DNA from: an uncultured Prevotellaceae bacterium
GTDB taxonomy: Bacteria > Bacteroidota > Bacteroidia > Bacteroidales > Bacteroidaceae
Direction: 5' to 3'
Assembly: GCA_946624335.1 (NCBI GenBank)
Contig: CAMOSA010000043.1
Location: 1 to 14,637, forward strand
DNA length: 14,637 nucleotides
Position 1 is the first letter of the stretch; every line of letters starts with the position of its first letter. The position numbers were made by a program, and so were the translations under genes. A model generated the notes under the pieces. It was not told the origin of the DNA. It saw nothing but the letters and a program-made list of their open reading frames with translations, and ran no database searches. This document shows positions 6,405-12,174 of the stretch, piece by piece.

Positions 6405-7379
6405 CTATGATGCGCTGTGGGCAGCACCGATGAGCTGTCGGACATCGTTGAAGCCGTGCCGACGGAGATAGTCTTCAATACCGTTGATGACCTTCATCGT
6501 GACGGCAGGGTCGATGAAGTTGGCCGTGCCGATCTCCACGGCAGTGGCTCCGGCGAGCATGAATTCGATGGCGTCTGTGGCGTTCATGATACCGCCGAGT
6601 CCAACGACAGGAATCTTCACGGCATCAAAGACCTGCCAGACCATCCGCAGCGCAACAGGTTTTACGGCGGGCCCCGAGAGCCCACCTGTGCCGATGCTCA
6701 GGACAGGACGGCGGCGCTCGGCGTCAATGGCCATCCCCATGAGGGTGTTGATGAGCGAGACGGCATCGGCGCCCTCGGCTTCGACGGCACGGGCGATGTC
6801 GGCGATGGATGTCACGTTGGGCGAGAGCTTCACGATGAGCGTCTTGGGATAGACCGCGCGCACCGCCCTGACGACACTGGCTGCACCCTCGCAGGTGACG
6901 CCGAAGGCCATGCCGCCATGGCGCACATTTGGGCAGGAGATGTTCAGCTCGATGGCAGGAATGGCATCGAGCTCGGCGATGCGACGGGCACACTCGGCAT
7001 AGGTCTCGGGGCTGTTGCCGCTGACGTTGATGAGTACGGCGGTGTTCAGTCCACGCACTTCAGGGTAAATGTGTTCGCAGAAGTAGTCGACGCCTTTGTT
7101 CTGAAGGCCGACGCAGTTGAGCATTCCGTGTGCGGTCTCTGCCATGCGGGGATAGGGATTGCCCTCACGCGGCTCGAGGGTCGTGCCTTTCACGATGATA
7201 CCGCCGAGGCGGTTCAGGTCGACGAAGTCGGCAAATTCGAGGCCGTAGCCGAAAGTGCCGGAAGCCGTCATCACGGGATTCTTCAGGGCAAGAGCCCCCA
7301 GGCAGACGCCTAATGAGACGTTTGCTTTCTTTTCTTCGCAGGCCGGGTGAGTGGGGCTGGTTGTAAGTGTATTGTGCAT
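6405..7379 (-). CDS. pyrD: Dihydroorotate dehydrogenase B, catalytic subunit
   Basis: Catalyses oxidation of dihydroorotate to orotate in de novo pyrimidine synthesis; class 1B enzymes pass electrons through PyrK to NAD in the cytoplasm. Seen: 324 residues with an FMN-binding TIM barrel: KNPVMTASGTFGYG (33-46), the active-site segment NISCPNVRHGG with the class 1B catalytic Cys149, KLSPNVT, LINTLMGMAID, and the phosphate-binding GLGGI and GATAVEIGTANF near the C-terminus. Cys rather than Ser at the catalytic position and the adjacent pyrK identify class 1B. Start: ATG at 7379 gives about 19 residues before the conserved core; an ATG at 7445 overlapping the pyrK stop would add 22 residues and cannot be excluded. 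The frame also extends further upstream inside pyrK, which is a shadow. Confidence 0.95.
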   Translation of the reverse strand: MHNTLTTSPTHPACEEKKANVSLGVCLGALALKNPVMTASGTFGYGLEFADFVDLNRLGGIIVKGTTLEPREGNPYPRMAETAHGMLNCVGLQNKGVDYFCEHIYPEVRGLNTAVLINVSGNSPETYAECARRIAELDAIPAIELNISCPNVRHGGMAFGVTCEGAASVVRAVRAVYPKTLIVKLSPNVTSIADIARAVEAEGADAVSLINTLMGMAIDAERRRPVLSIGTGGLSGPAVKPVALRMVWQVFDAVKIPVVGLGGIMNATDAIEFMLAGATAVEIGTANFIDPAVTMKVINGIEDYLRRHGFNDVRQLIGAAHSAS

Positions 7380-7438
7380 AGTCTTTCTTTTCGTTGGGTA
7401 GTTATGGGCTTGTAACGGTGGGCGGTTGTTGGCGGGGC

Positions 7439-8287
7439 TTACCATTTCAGCCGGTTGGTGTTGAATACCGGTCCTTCTTTGCAGACACAGACATGGCCGT
7501 CTACGGTGTCTTCCACACAACACAGGCAGGCGCCGAGGCCGCAAGCCATCATGTTCTCAAGCGATGCTTCGCAGTCGATGCCTTTCTCGCTGGCCAGCCG
7601 TGCCACGGCAGCCATCATAGGTTTGGGGCCGCAGGTGCAGATGTGTGAGAACGTGTCGGCGCTCTGCCACAGACTATGCTGTGTCACGAAACCACGTTCG
7701 CCTGTCGAGCCGTCCTCCGTGGTGATGCATACTTCGCCGAGAGCGCGGAACAGCTCCAGCTGCATGAGGTCGGCCGACGTCCGTCCGCCCAGCAGGAACG
7801 TCGGACGGTGGCCGAGTGCTGCCAGCGTCTGCCCCAGATAGAGCAGGGGTGCCGTGCCGACGCCTCCGCCGATCAGCAGATAGCGCTGCGGGGCAGTTTT
7901 CTCGCTCTGTGCTGTCCTGTCGCTGTCGCATTGTGGGGAGGTGCCTGTATCTGTACTACCTGCTTGGGGCTTCGGTAGTGTGAAGCCTCGGCCTAACGGC
8001 AGGACGACATTGACGCTGTCACCTTCCCTGAGTGCAGCCAGTGTGCGGGTGCCATCGCCTACGGCGTGGACGAGTAGCCATAGCTCGTTGGCTTGCCGGT
8101 CGACGTAGTTGATGCTGATCGGGCGGCGCAGGAAAGTCGAGGGCGAGCCGTCAATGCGCACCTCAACGAATTGGCCGGGAAGCATCGGCGGCAGTGGGGC
8201 TGTCGGGTCGGTGAGCTGAAGTAGCACGTAGCCAGGTCGTGGCGCCGTGGTGCGGCGTATGGTGAGGTCTAAGATATATTTCTTCAT
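7439..8287 (-). CDS. pyrK: Dihydroorotate dehydrogenase B, electron transfer subunit
   Basis: Carries electrons from PyrD (FMN) through a 2Fe-2S cluster and FAD to NAD. Seen: 282 residues; an N-terminal FAD-binding barrel with RRPISIN, a nucleotide-binding motif LLIGGGVGTAPLLYLG, and near the C-terminus four cluster cysteines spaced C249-x4-C254-x2-C257-x11-C269, followed by KEGPVF, the family signature. Two extra Cys (256, 267) lie among them. A Ser/Thr/Gln-rich stretch of about 25 residues is inserted just before the nucleotide-binding motif. Start at ATG 8287 (MKKYILDL) fits the family; the open frame extends to 8404 but with unrelated residues. The stop is 59 bases before the chosen pyrD start. 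No convincing promoter was found between the terminator at 8411-8460 and the start. Confidence 0.93.
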   Translation of the reverse strand: MKKYILDLTIRRTTAPRPGYVLLQLTDPTAPLPPMLPGQFVEVRIDGSPSTFLRRPISINYVDRQANELWLLVHAVGDGTRTLAALREGDSVNVVLPLGRGFTLPKPQAGSTDTGTSPQCDSDRTAQSEKTAPQRYLLIGGGVGTAPLLYLGQTLAALGHRPTFLLGGRTSADLMQLELFRALGEVCITTEDGSTGERGFVTQHSLWQSADTFSHICTCGPKPMMAAVARLASEKGIDCEASLENMMACGLGACLCCVEDTVDGHVCVCKEGPVFNTNRLKW

Positions 8288-8382
8288 ATTCGATGTTGAA
8301 TAGGAGTGAGAACAAGTGTAGGTGTGTTGACAAAGACGCTTAGGTGTGTTGTCGGTAACGCCTATGTCTTCGCTGTGAAGCT

Positions 8383-8397
8383 GACCTATTGTAGGCC
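8383..8397 (-). other. Small hairpin in the pyrK leader
   Basis: On the minus strand GGCCTA and TAGGTC can pair (one G-U) around a 3-base loop, about 95 bases before the pyrK start and just after the upstream terminator. It might be part of the pyr leader structure; it is too short to assign a role. Confidence 0.25.
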
Positions 8398-8410
8398 GGC
8401 GCAATATTTT

Positions 8411-8460
8411 GAATAAAAAAAGGGGAGCTCACGCCCTCACGGGTTGAAGCCCCCTTTTGG
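8411..8460 (-). terminator. Intrinsic terminator after the small XRE regulator
   Basis: On the minus strand, arms AAAAGGGG and CCCCTTTT enclose a second small stem (CCC/GGG, loop GTGA) and are followed by further T residues (seven T in a row, then ATTC). It is 113 bases after the stop of the XRE gene and about 125 before pyrK, so it separates the regulator from the pyr operon. Confidence 0.75.
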
Positions 8461-8572
8461 CCGCTCAGAAAATAAGGAGTAGAAAAGAGAGGTTGCGGCC
8501 AGCATTCTTGGGTAAAAGTGAAATATGAATAAAGGATGATTATGTATCGTCTAAACTTTGGGAGTCCATCAT

Positions 8573-9046
8573 TCATTCGCGTTGACCCGAAAAGGTGTCG
8601 AATGTTCCGTCATCATAGAAGATGCGTATCTCGGTGATCTTGCGTTGAGGCTTGTCAACATATTTCACCGTCTCTCGAATGATTACCTGACCCGGTGCTG
8701 CTACGTCCGGGGCAGGGGACTGGATGGAAAAGCCGGAAGGACTCACTGTCGTCACGGACTCGTCCGGACTGGTAGGGCGAACGCCATCGCTCTGCGTGCT
8801 GCTGTCTGCGGCTTCTGTCGTAGCTGCCGACTTTGAACCGTCGAACATATCTCCCTCGCCGAAGAGCAACCACTCAATGTTGATCTCTGGGAACCGACGA
8901 TGGATGGCTTGCACATGATTGTTCGTCGGGGAGGTGTGACCGTTGTAGATACTGGACAGCGATGAGGGAGAGATCCCGAGAGCGGCAGCGAAGTCACGCT
9001 GGGTCATCTTTTCCTTTTCTTGAATCTGTCTGATTCGATCTTTCAT
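8573..9046 (-). CDS. Small XRE-family helix-turn-helix regulator
   Basis: Seen: 157 residues. Residues 1-70 form an XRE-type helix-turn-helix (MTQRDFAAALGIS, PSSLSSIYNGHTSPT) followed by the segment INIEWLLFGEGDMF, which is characteristic of a small regulator family common in Bacteroidales. A low-complexity Ser/Thr/Pro linker (about 73-125) leads to a conserved-looking tail, KITEIRIFYDDGTFDTF. Target genes of the family are not known to me. Start: ATG 9046 begins exactly at the conserved region; an in-frame ATG at 9088 would add 14 residues and sits in a hairpin. An ATG at 9187 is upstream of the promoter at 9119-9150 and is excluded. It has its own promoter and terminator, so it is monocistronic. 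Confidence 0.85.
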   Translation of the reverse strand: MKDRIRQIQEKEKMTQRDFAAALGISPSSLSSIYNGHTSPTNNHVQAIHRRFPEINIEWLLFGEGDMFDGSKSAATTEAADSSTQSDGVRPTSPDESVTTVSPSGFSIQSPAPDVAAPGQVIIRETVKYVDKPQRKITEIRIFYDDGTFDTFSGQRE

Positions 9047-9081
9047 CTGCTGTTGATATCTTAATTGAAGTTGGCGTTTTA

Positions 9082-9100
9082 GACCCATTAGGGGTGGGTC
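9082..9100 (-). other. Leader hairpin overlapping an alternative start codon
   Basis: Perfect 6-base arms GACCCA and TGGGTC enclose seven bases. The alternative start ATG (9088-9086) straddles the loop and the 3' arm on the minus strand, so if that start is used the hairpin would hide it. It is within the predicted 5' leader of the XRE gene. Confidence 0.4.
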
Positions 9101-9118
9101 TTTCTGCTTTTGACGGTG

Positions 9119-9150
9119 CAAAGTAAATAAATTAAATTTAAACAGCCAAA
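9119..9150 (-). promoter_or_regulatory. Promoter of the small XRE regulator
   Basis: The minus strand reads TTTG (9147-9150), exactly 20 bp, then TTACTTTG (9119-9126), one mismatch from TAnnTTTG. Transcription would begin near 9113, giving a leader of about 65 bases before the ATG at 9046. Confidence 0.7.
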
Positions 9151-9673
9151 TTTTAAGAGGAAAATCTTTAAAATTTATATTTCTCAACGTTTAGGTTTCG
9201 AAAATTTAAATCTGTGAGCATGAAAGAATTTACATTCTGGTTTCGAAACACAAATCCGTTTGGCTGTATTTCTACATATTTGGAGTTTTTACTTTAATTA
9301 AAACCCGAAAACCGCTGGATTTTATCTATTTAACGAACTGCCATTTTGCTTACAGGTTTCCCGAGGCAGTGATATTCTAATATTATTACAGCCTACGAGT
9401 TTTAAAATGTGAATACACATTAGCTATATGCTGAGAAACAATTAAATACGCCATTTGATAATACTGCATACTCATCCATTTAATATTCCGAACTCTCATA
9501 TTTACACATTCAAACTATGAATTCACGGGAGCTAAATAGGTGTATAGATTTTGAAATCTGATTACGGTAATTCTTGTTTGTGAATATTGGCAATTGGGTT
9601 TGTAAATGTGATTTAATCACCTAAACGTCAATAAATGTAAAGCTGAATCATATAAACGAAAAAATCGTGTAAA

Positions 9674-9756
9674 TTTTCCGGGTGCGGAAAAGCGATTGAG
9701 TCGCTCCGTTCACGCGATTCTCAGGTGCTGAGGATTGGTCCTAACACCTTTGAATC
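9674..9756. ncRNA. Candidate structured RNA or 3'-end structure downstream of holA
   Basis: Several stems stand in a row, in sequence richer in GC than the flanks. Stem 1: TTTTCC/GGAAAA (9674-9691). Stem 2: AGCGA/TCGCT (9691-9705), extendable by GTGCGG pairing with CCG and CAC (9682-9713), which competes with stem 1. Stem 3: GATTC/GAATC, AGGTG/CACCT and AGGA/TCCT in register with two small internal loops and a TTGG tetraloop (9716-9756). All pairs are Watson-Crick, so either strand could be the RNA. The last stem also has a competing fold CTCAG/CTGAG. It begins 57 bases after the holA stop, and on the minus strand six T follow stem 1 at about 10 bases, so it may be an elaborate holA terminator rather than an independent RNA. 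Confidence 0.35.
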
Positions 9757-9784
9757 AAACACAATAAGGGGTGAAAATCCTGTT

Positions 9785-9805
9785 TCTATTTTGCGCTAAA
9801 ATAGA
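9785..9805. repeat. 8-bp inverted repeat just after holA
   Basis: Perfect arms TCTATTTT and AAAATAGA around five bases, 7 bases after the holA stop codon. There is no adjacent T-run on the minus strand; it may form part of the holA 3' end structure. Confidence 0.45.
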
Positions 9806-9812
9806 TACAAAA

Positions 9813-10835
9813 TCAGTGCAAAATGAAAAAGACGAGCTCCTTCAGGAGGTCTCCATCGCTCGTTTTTTGCCCTCCTACACCCTTCGATGCACCGTCTGTT
9901 CGACGTATCTCACCGATTATTTGGTACACTTTCATCGCGGTGTAGCGTTGCATGGCTGGTGTAATGTTCCTGCGCACCTGCCATGTGCTCTGCTCGAGCC
10001 AGGCTGCTATGCCCTCTTCGCTCTTCACCGGTGAGTAGTATGCGAGCATCAGATCGGCGTAGAATTTGAAGAGACTGGAGAGCACAGGTTGCAGTGCGAA
10101 GTTCTTTGGGTTGCTGTCAAAGTATTTCACTATACGGTTAGCCTTCACAACATCCTTTACTGATAGCGCGGCCAGCAGTTCGAAGACATTATATTCCTTG
10201 CTGATGCCGATGTTGTCCTGGATGACTTGGGCGTCGATGCGATGCCTCTCGCCGACCGCCACGATGAGCTTGTCCAGCTCGCCGGCCAGGCGGTTGAGGT
10301 CGGCGCCTACGTGCTCGCAGAGGATCTGGCTGGCGTCTGGCGTAATCTCAGCGCCCTTACGGCGGACGTAATTGCTTACAAAACCAGGCAGTTCGCGCTC
10401 ATAAAGTTTGTTGGATTCGAAGACTATTCCAGCTTTCTGGATGTCCTTGGCGAGGGCTGTACGCCGGTCCATGGCGCCGTTTTTGTGGCAGATGATCAGC
10501 ACCGTCGTTGGCATCGGTTTTTGGGCGTAGAAGGCAAGGACTTCGCGGTGCGGAAGGCTCTGTGCTTCGCGCACGACGACAACCTGCCGTTCCGCCATCA
10601 TGGGATAGCGCTTGGCGGCATTGACGACTTCCTCGCCCGTTGTCTGAGGGCCGTAGAGCACGGTCAGGTTGAAATCGCGTTCGTCCTCCGTGAGGGCACG
10701 CTCAACGATATAATCGGATAAGCGGTCGATGTAGTATGCCTCATCGCCCATCAGATAGTAGATTGGGCGGAAAACGCCGGCTTTCACCTGCTGGATGATC
10801 TCCTGATAGGTTATGCCTCCTGCTTTCTTTGCCAT
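9813..10835 (-). CDS. holA: DNA polymerase III delta subunit
   Basis: The delta subunit is the wrench of the clamp loader that opens the beta sliding clamp during replication. Seen: 340 residues, the usual length; N-terminal YYLMGDEAYYIDRLSDYI (the family's LxGxExxLi motif), a RecA-like fold domain to about residue 140, the lid region with HVGADLNRLAGELDKL (about 187-202; conserved pattern G-x-D-L-x-x-L-x-x-E-x-x-K), the segment KEYNVFELLAALS (about 224-236), and a helical C-terminal collar domain. Start at ATG 10835 gives a normal N-terminus (MAKKAGGITYQEI). It follows amn on the same strand with a 58-base gap and no visible promoter, so the two are probably co-transcribed. Confidence 0.93.
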   Translation of the reverse strand: MAKKAGGITYQEIIQQVKAGVFRPIYYLMGDEAYYIDRLSDYIVERALTEDERDFNLTVLYGPQTTGEEVVNAAKRYPMMAERQVVVVREAQSLPHREVLAFYAQKPMPTTVLIICHKNGAMDRRTALAKDIQKAGIVFESNKLYERELPGFVSNYVRRKGAEITPDASQILCEHVGADLNRLAGELDKLIVAVGERHRIDAQVIQDNIGISKEYNVFELLAALSVKDVVKANRIVKYFDSNPKNFALQPVLSSLFKFYADLMLAYYSPVKSEEGIAAWLEQSTWQVRRNITPAMQRYTAMKVYQIIGEIRRTDGASKGVGGQKTSDGDLLKELVFFILH

Positions 10836-10893
10836 CGGTGGTGCTTGAAGGGTTGAACTGTTGGTGTGATGAGAGAGCGTGACCGGCTTCTCG

Positions 10894-11670
10894 TCACCAG
10901 TCGAATTTCAGGTGCTTGACGGTCTTGTCTTCCTTCTTGATCTTCTCGAGGGCTTGAATGCCGATGAGGACATGATCTTGAACGAAGTTTGTCGTCACTC
11001 TCTGGTCGCTCTCGGCCGTCTTGACGCCATCGGGCGTCATCGGGTTGTCCGAGACGAGCAGCAGTGCTCCCGTCGGGATGTGGTTGGCGAAGCCCGTGGT
11101 GAAGAGCGTCGCCGTCTCCATGTCCACGGCCATGGCTCGTGTCTTGCGCAGGTAGCCTTTGAAGTCCTCGTCGTGCTCCCATATGCGTCGGTTCGTCGTG
11201 TAGACCGTTCCTGTCCAGTAGTCCTGTCCGGCGTCGCGGATAGCGGAGCTGACGGCTCGCTGGAGCATGAAGGCAGGCAGTGCCGGCACCTCGGGAGGAT
11301 AGTAGTCGTTGCTCGTTCCTTCGCCGCGTATGCCGGCCAGCGGCAAGATCAGGTCGCCCATCTTCACCTTGGCAGGTATGCCGCCGCATTTGCCCAGAAA
11401 GAGGCAGGCGCGGGGCGATATGGCACTGAGCAGGTCCATGATGATGGCGGCGTTGGGGGAACCCATGCCGAAGTTGATCATCGTGATGCCGTCGGCCGTG
11501 GCCATGCGCATATTGGCGTCGTAGCTGGGATGTTCAATCTCAAAGTGGTCGCAGAAGATGTCGACGTAGTTGTTGAAGTTGGTGAGCAACACCAGGTTCG
11601 TGAAGTCCTCTAAGGGGTGCTTCGTGTATCGTGGCAACCAGTTTTCAACGATTTCTCTCTTGGTTTTCAT
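10894..11670 (-). CDS. amn: AMP nucleosidase, short form
   Basis: Hydrolyses AMP to adenine and ribose 5-phosphate; belongs to the nucleoside phosphorylase superfamily. Seen: 258 residues matching the catalytic half of the longer proteobacterial enzyme, without its N-terminal regulatory domain, as is usual in Bacteroidota. Motifs: FGMGSPNAAIIMDLL (phosphate/ribose region), LGKCGGIP, the GEGTSNDYYPPEVPALP loop, and AVDMETATLF, which holds the substrate-binding Glu of the family; the C-terminal TPDGVKTAES is also typical. Start at ATG 11670 (MKTKREIVENWLPRYT) is chosen because the ATG at 11706 lies upstream of the expected transcription start. Reads into holA 58 bases downstream. Confidence 0.92.
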   Translation of the reverse strand: MKTKREIVENWLPRYTKHPLEDFTNLVLLTNFNNYVDIFCDHFEIEHPSYDANMRMATADGITMINFGMGSPNAAIIMDLLSAISPRACLFLGKCGGIPAKVKMGDLILPLAGIRGEGTSNDYYPPEVPALPAFMLQRAVSSAIRDAGQDYWTGTVYTTNRRIWEHDEDFKGYLRKTRAMAVDMETATLFTTGFANHIPTGALLLVSDNPMTPDGVKTAESDQRVTTNFVQDHVLIGIQALEKIKKEDKTVKHLKFDW

Positions 11671-11695
11671 ACGCTGTTTTTTCTTTATCTGGCTG

Positions 11696-11729
11696 CAAAG
11701 ATACACATTATTTTCCGTTCGGCATCAAA
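11696..11729 (-). promoter_or_regulatory. Promoter of the amn-holA unit
   Basis: The minus strand has TTTG (11726-11729) and TATCTTTGCAG (-7 element at 11696-11703) with a 22-bp spacer, slightly longer than ideal. Transcription would start near 11690, 20 bases before the amn start codon. Confidence 0.7.
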
Positions 11730-11820
11730 GAAACGACATTTATTCCATAACTTTTTGCACAAGTCATCCTGATGCTGGGTGTCGGTTCGGCCTGGGAACA
11801 AGCGTAGAGACCTTCATCCA

Positions 11821-11907
11821 CCCTCTTAGGAGTCTGTGGCAACCCTCTTAGGAGTCTACGGCTACCCTCTTAGGAGTCTGTAGCTACTCTCTTAGGATTG
11901 TCGGCAA
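11821..11907. repeat. Four tandem 22-bp repeats
   Basis: Units start at 11821, 11843, 11865 and 11887. The first three are 22 bp and share CCCTCTTAGGAGTCT at their starts, followed by a variable GTGGCAA/ACGGCTA/GTAGCTA; the fourth is 21 bp with one base lost and more changes. Twenty-two bp is two helical turns and not a multiple of three, which speaks for a DNA-level rather than coding repeat. The array lies about 125 bp upstream of the amn promoter and 30 bp from the palindrome at 11937-11982. Confidence 0.9.
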
Positions 11908-11936
11908 TCACACTTTGGTGAGTAGACCTGATAGGC

Positions 11937-11982
11937 TAGGCGTGCAGACTGTTTGACTATAGTCAAACAGTCTGCACGCCTA
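11937..11982. repeat. Perfect 46-bp palindrome
   Basis: The left half, TAGGCGTGCAGACTGTTTG then ACTA, is followed with no spacer by its exact reverse complement. All 23 base pairs match. Neither strand has a T-run after it, so as a terminator it would be atypical; as DNA it could form a cruciform or bind a dimeric protein. The stop codon of the possible 63-aa ORF lies at its edge (11980-11982). Confidence 0.9.
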
Positions 11983-12171
11983 TACCTTGTGTCGGGAAAG
12001 GCTAATCGCTGAAGCGACGATAATCGTTCGTAAACTGCTTGTCACATGGTGTGTCATGATTACCTCCACAGGGAAATACAACTGACGTCCTTGCAGCTGA
12101 AGCGCATGCCTTACAGCTCCAATGTCGATCCTGCCTATTTCGATGCAGTAAAAGCCCTTAAAAATACGCAT
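11980..12171 (-). CDS. Possible small protein, 63 residues, coupled to the Res gene
   Basis: The ATG lies three bases after the Res stop codon (TAA GAG ATG), the spacing seen in translationally coupled genes, and the frame runs 63 codons to a TAG at the edge of the 46-bp palindrome. The protein has no signal peptide and no motif I recognise; it includes a mildly hydrophobic segment (LRTIIVASAISL) near the end. It may be a real downstream gene of the restriction locus or a chance frame. Confidence 0.3.
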   Translation of the reverse strand: MRIFKGFYCIEIGRIDIGAVRHALQLQGRQLYFPVEVIMTHHVTSSLRTIIVASAISLSRHKV

Positions 12172-12174
12172 CTC

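Larger units (their letters stand above)
9151..9812. other. AT-rich intergenic region without a recognisable gene
   Basis: About 660 bp between the 3' end of holA and the XRE promoter, visibly more AT-rich than the surrounding genes up to about 9670. No frame longer than about 25 codons stands out. It contains two copies of the palindrome TTTCGAAA (9196-9203, 9241-9248), small inverted repeats at 9406-9421 (AATGTG/CACATT) and 9608-9620 (GTGATT/AATCAC), and the structured segment at 9674-9756. I see no tRNA, CRISPR or DnaA-box cluster. Confidence 0.6.

Noticed and set aside
6417..7313. Plus-strand frame of 298 codons opposite pyrD
   Set aside because: Antisense shadow of a securely identified gene; rich in Asp/Gly/His/Val with no domain.
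9220..9297. 25-codon plus-strand ORF in the AT-rich gap
   Set aside because: Short, no ribosome binding site or promoter seen, no recognisable features.
9151..9812. Possible replication origin in the AT-rich region
   Set aside because: No cluster of DnaA boxes (TTATCCACA-like) could be found, and no dnaA or dnaN is adjacent; holA alone is not an origin marker.
10879..11613. Plus-strand frame of 244 codons opposite amn
   Set aside because: Antisense shadow; composition mirrors amn codons, no recognisable protein.
11788..11802. tRNA-like GGTTCG sequence near the tandem repeats
   Set aside because: No matching T-arm stem, acceptor stem or anticodon arm around it.
11821..11907. CRISPR array
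   Set aside because: The 22-bp units are directly adjacent with no unique spacers, and no cas genes are present.
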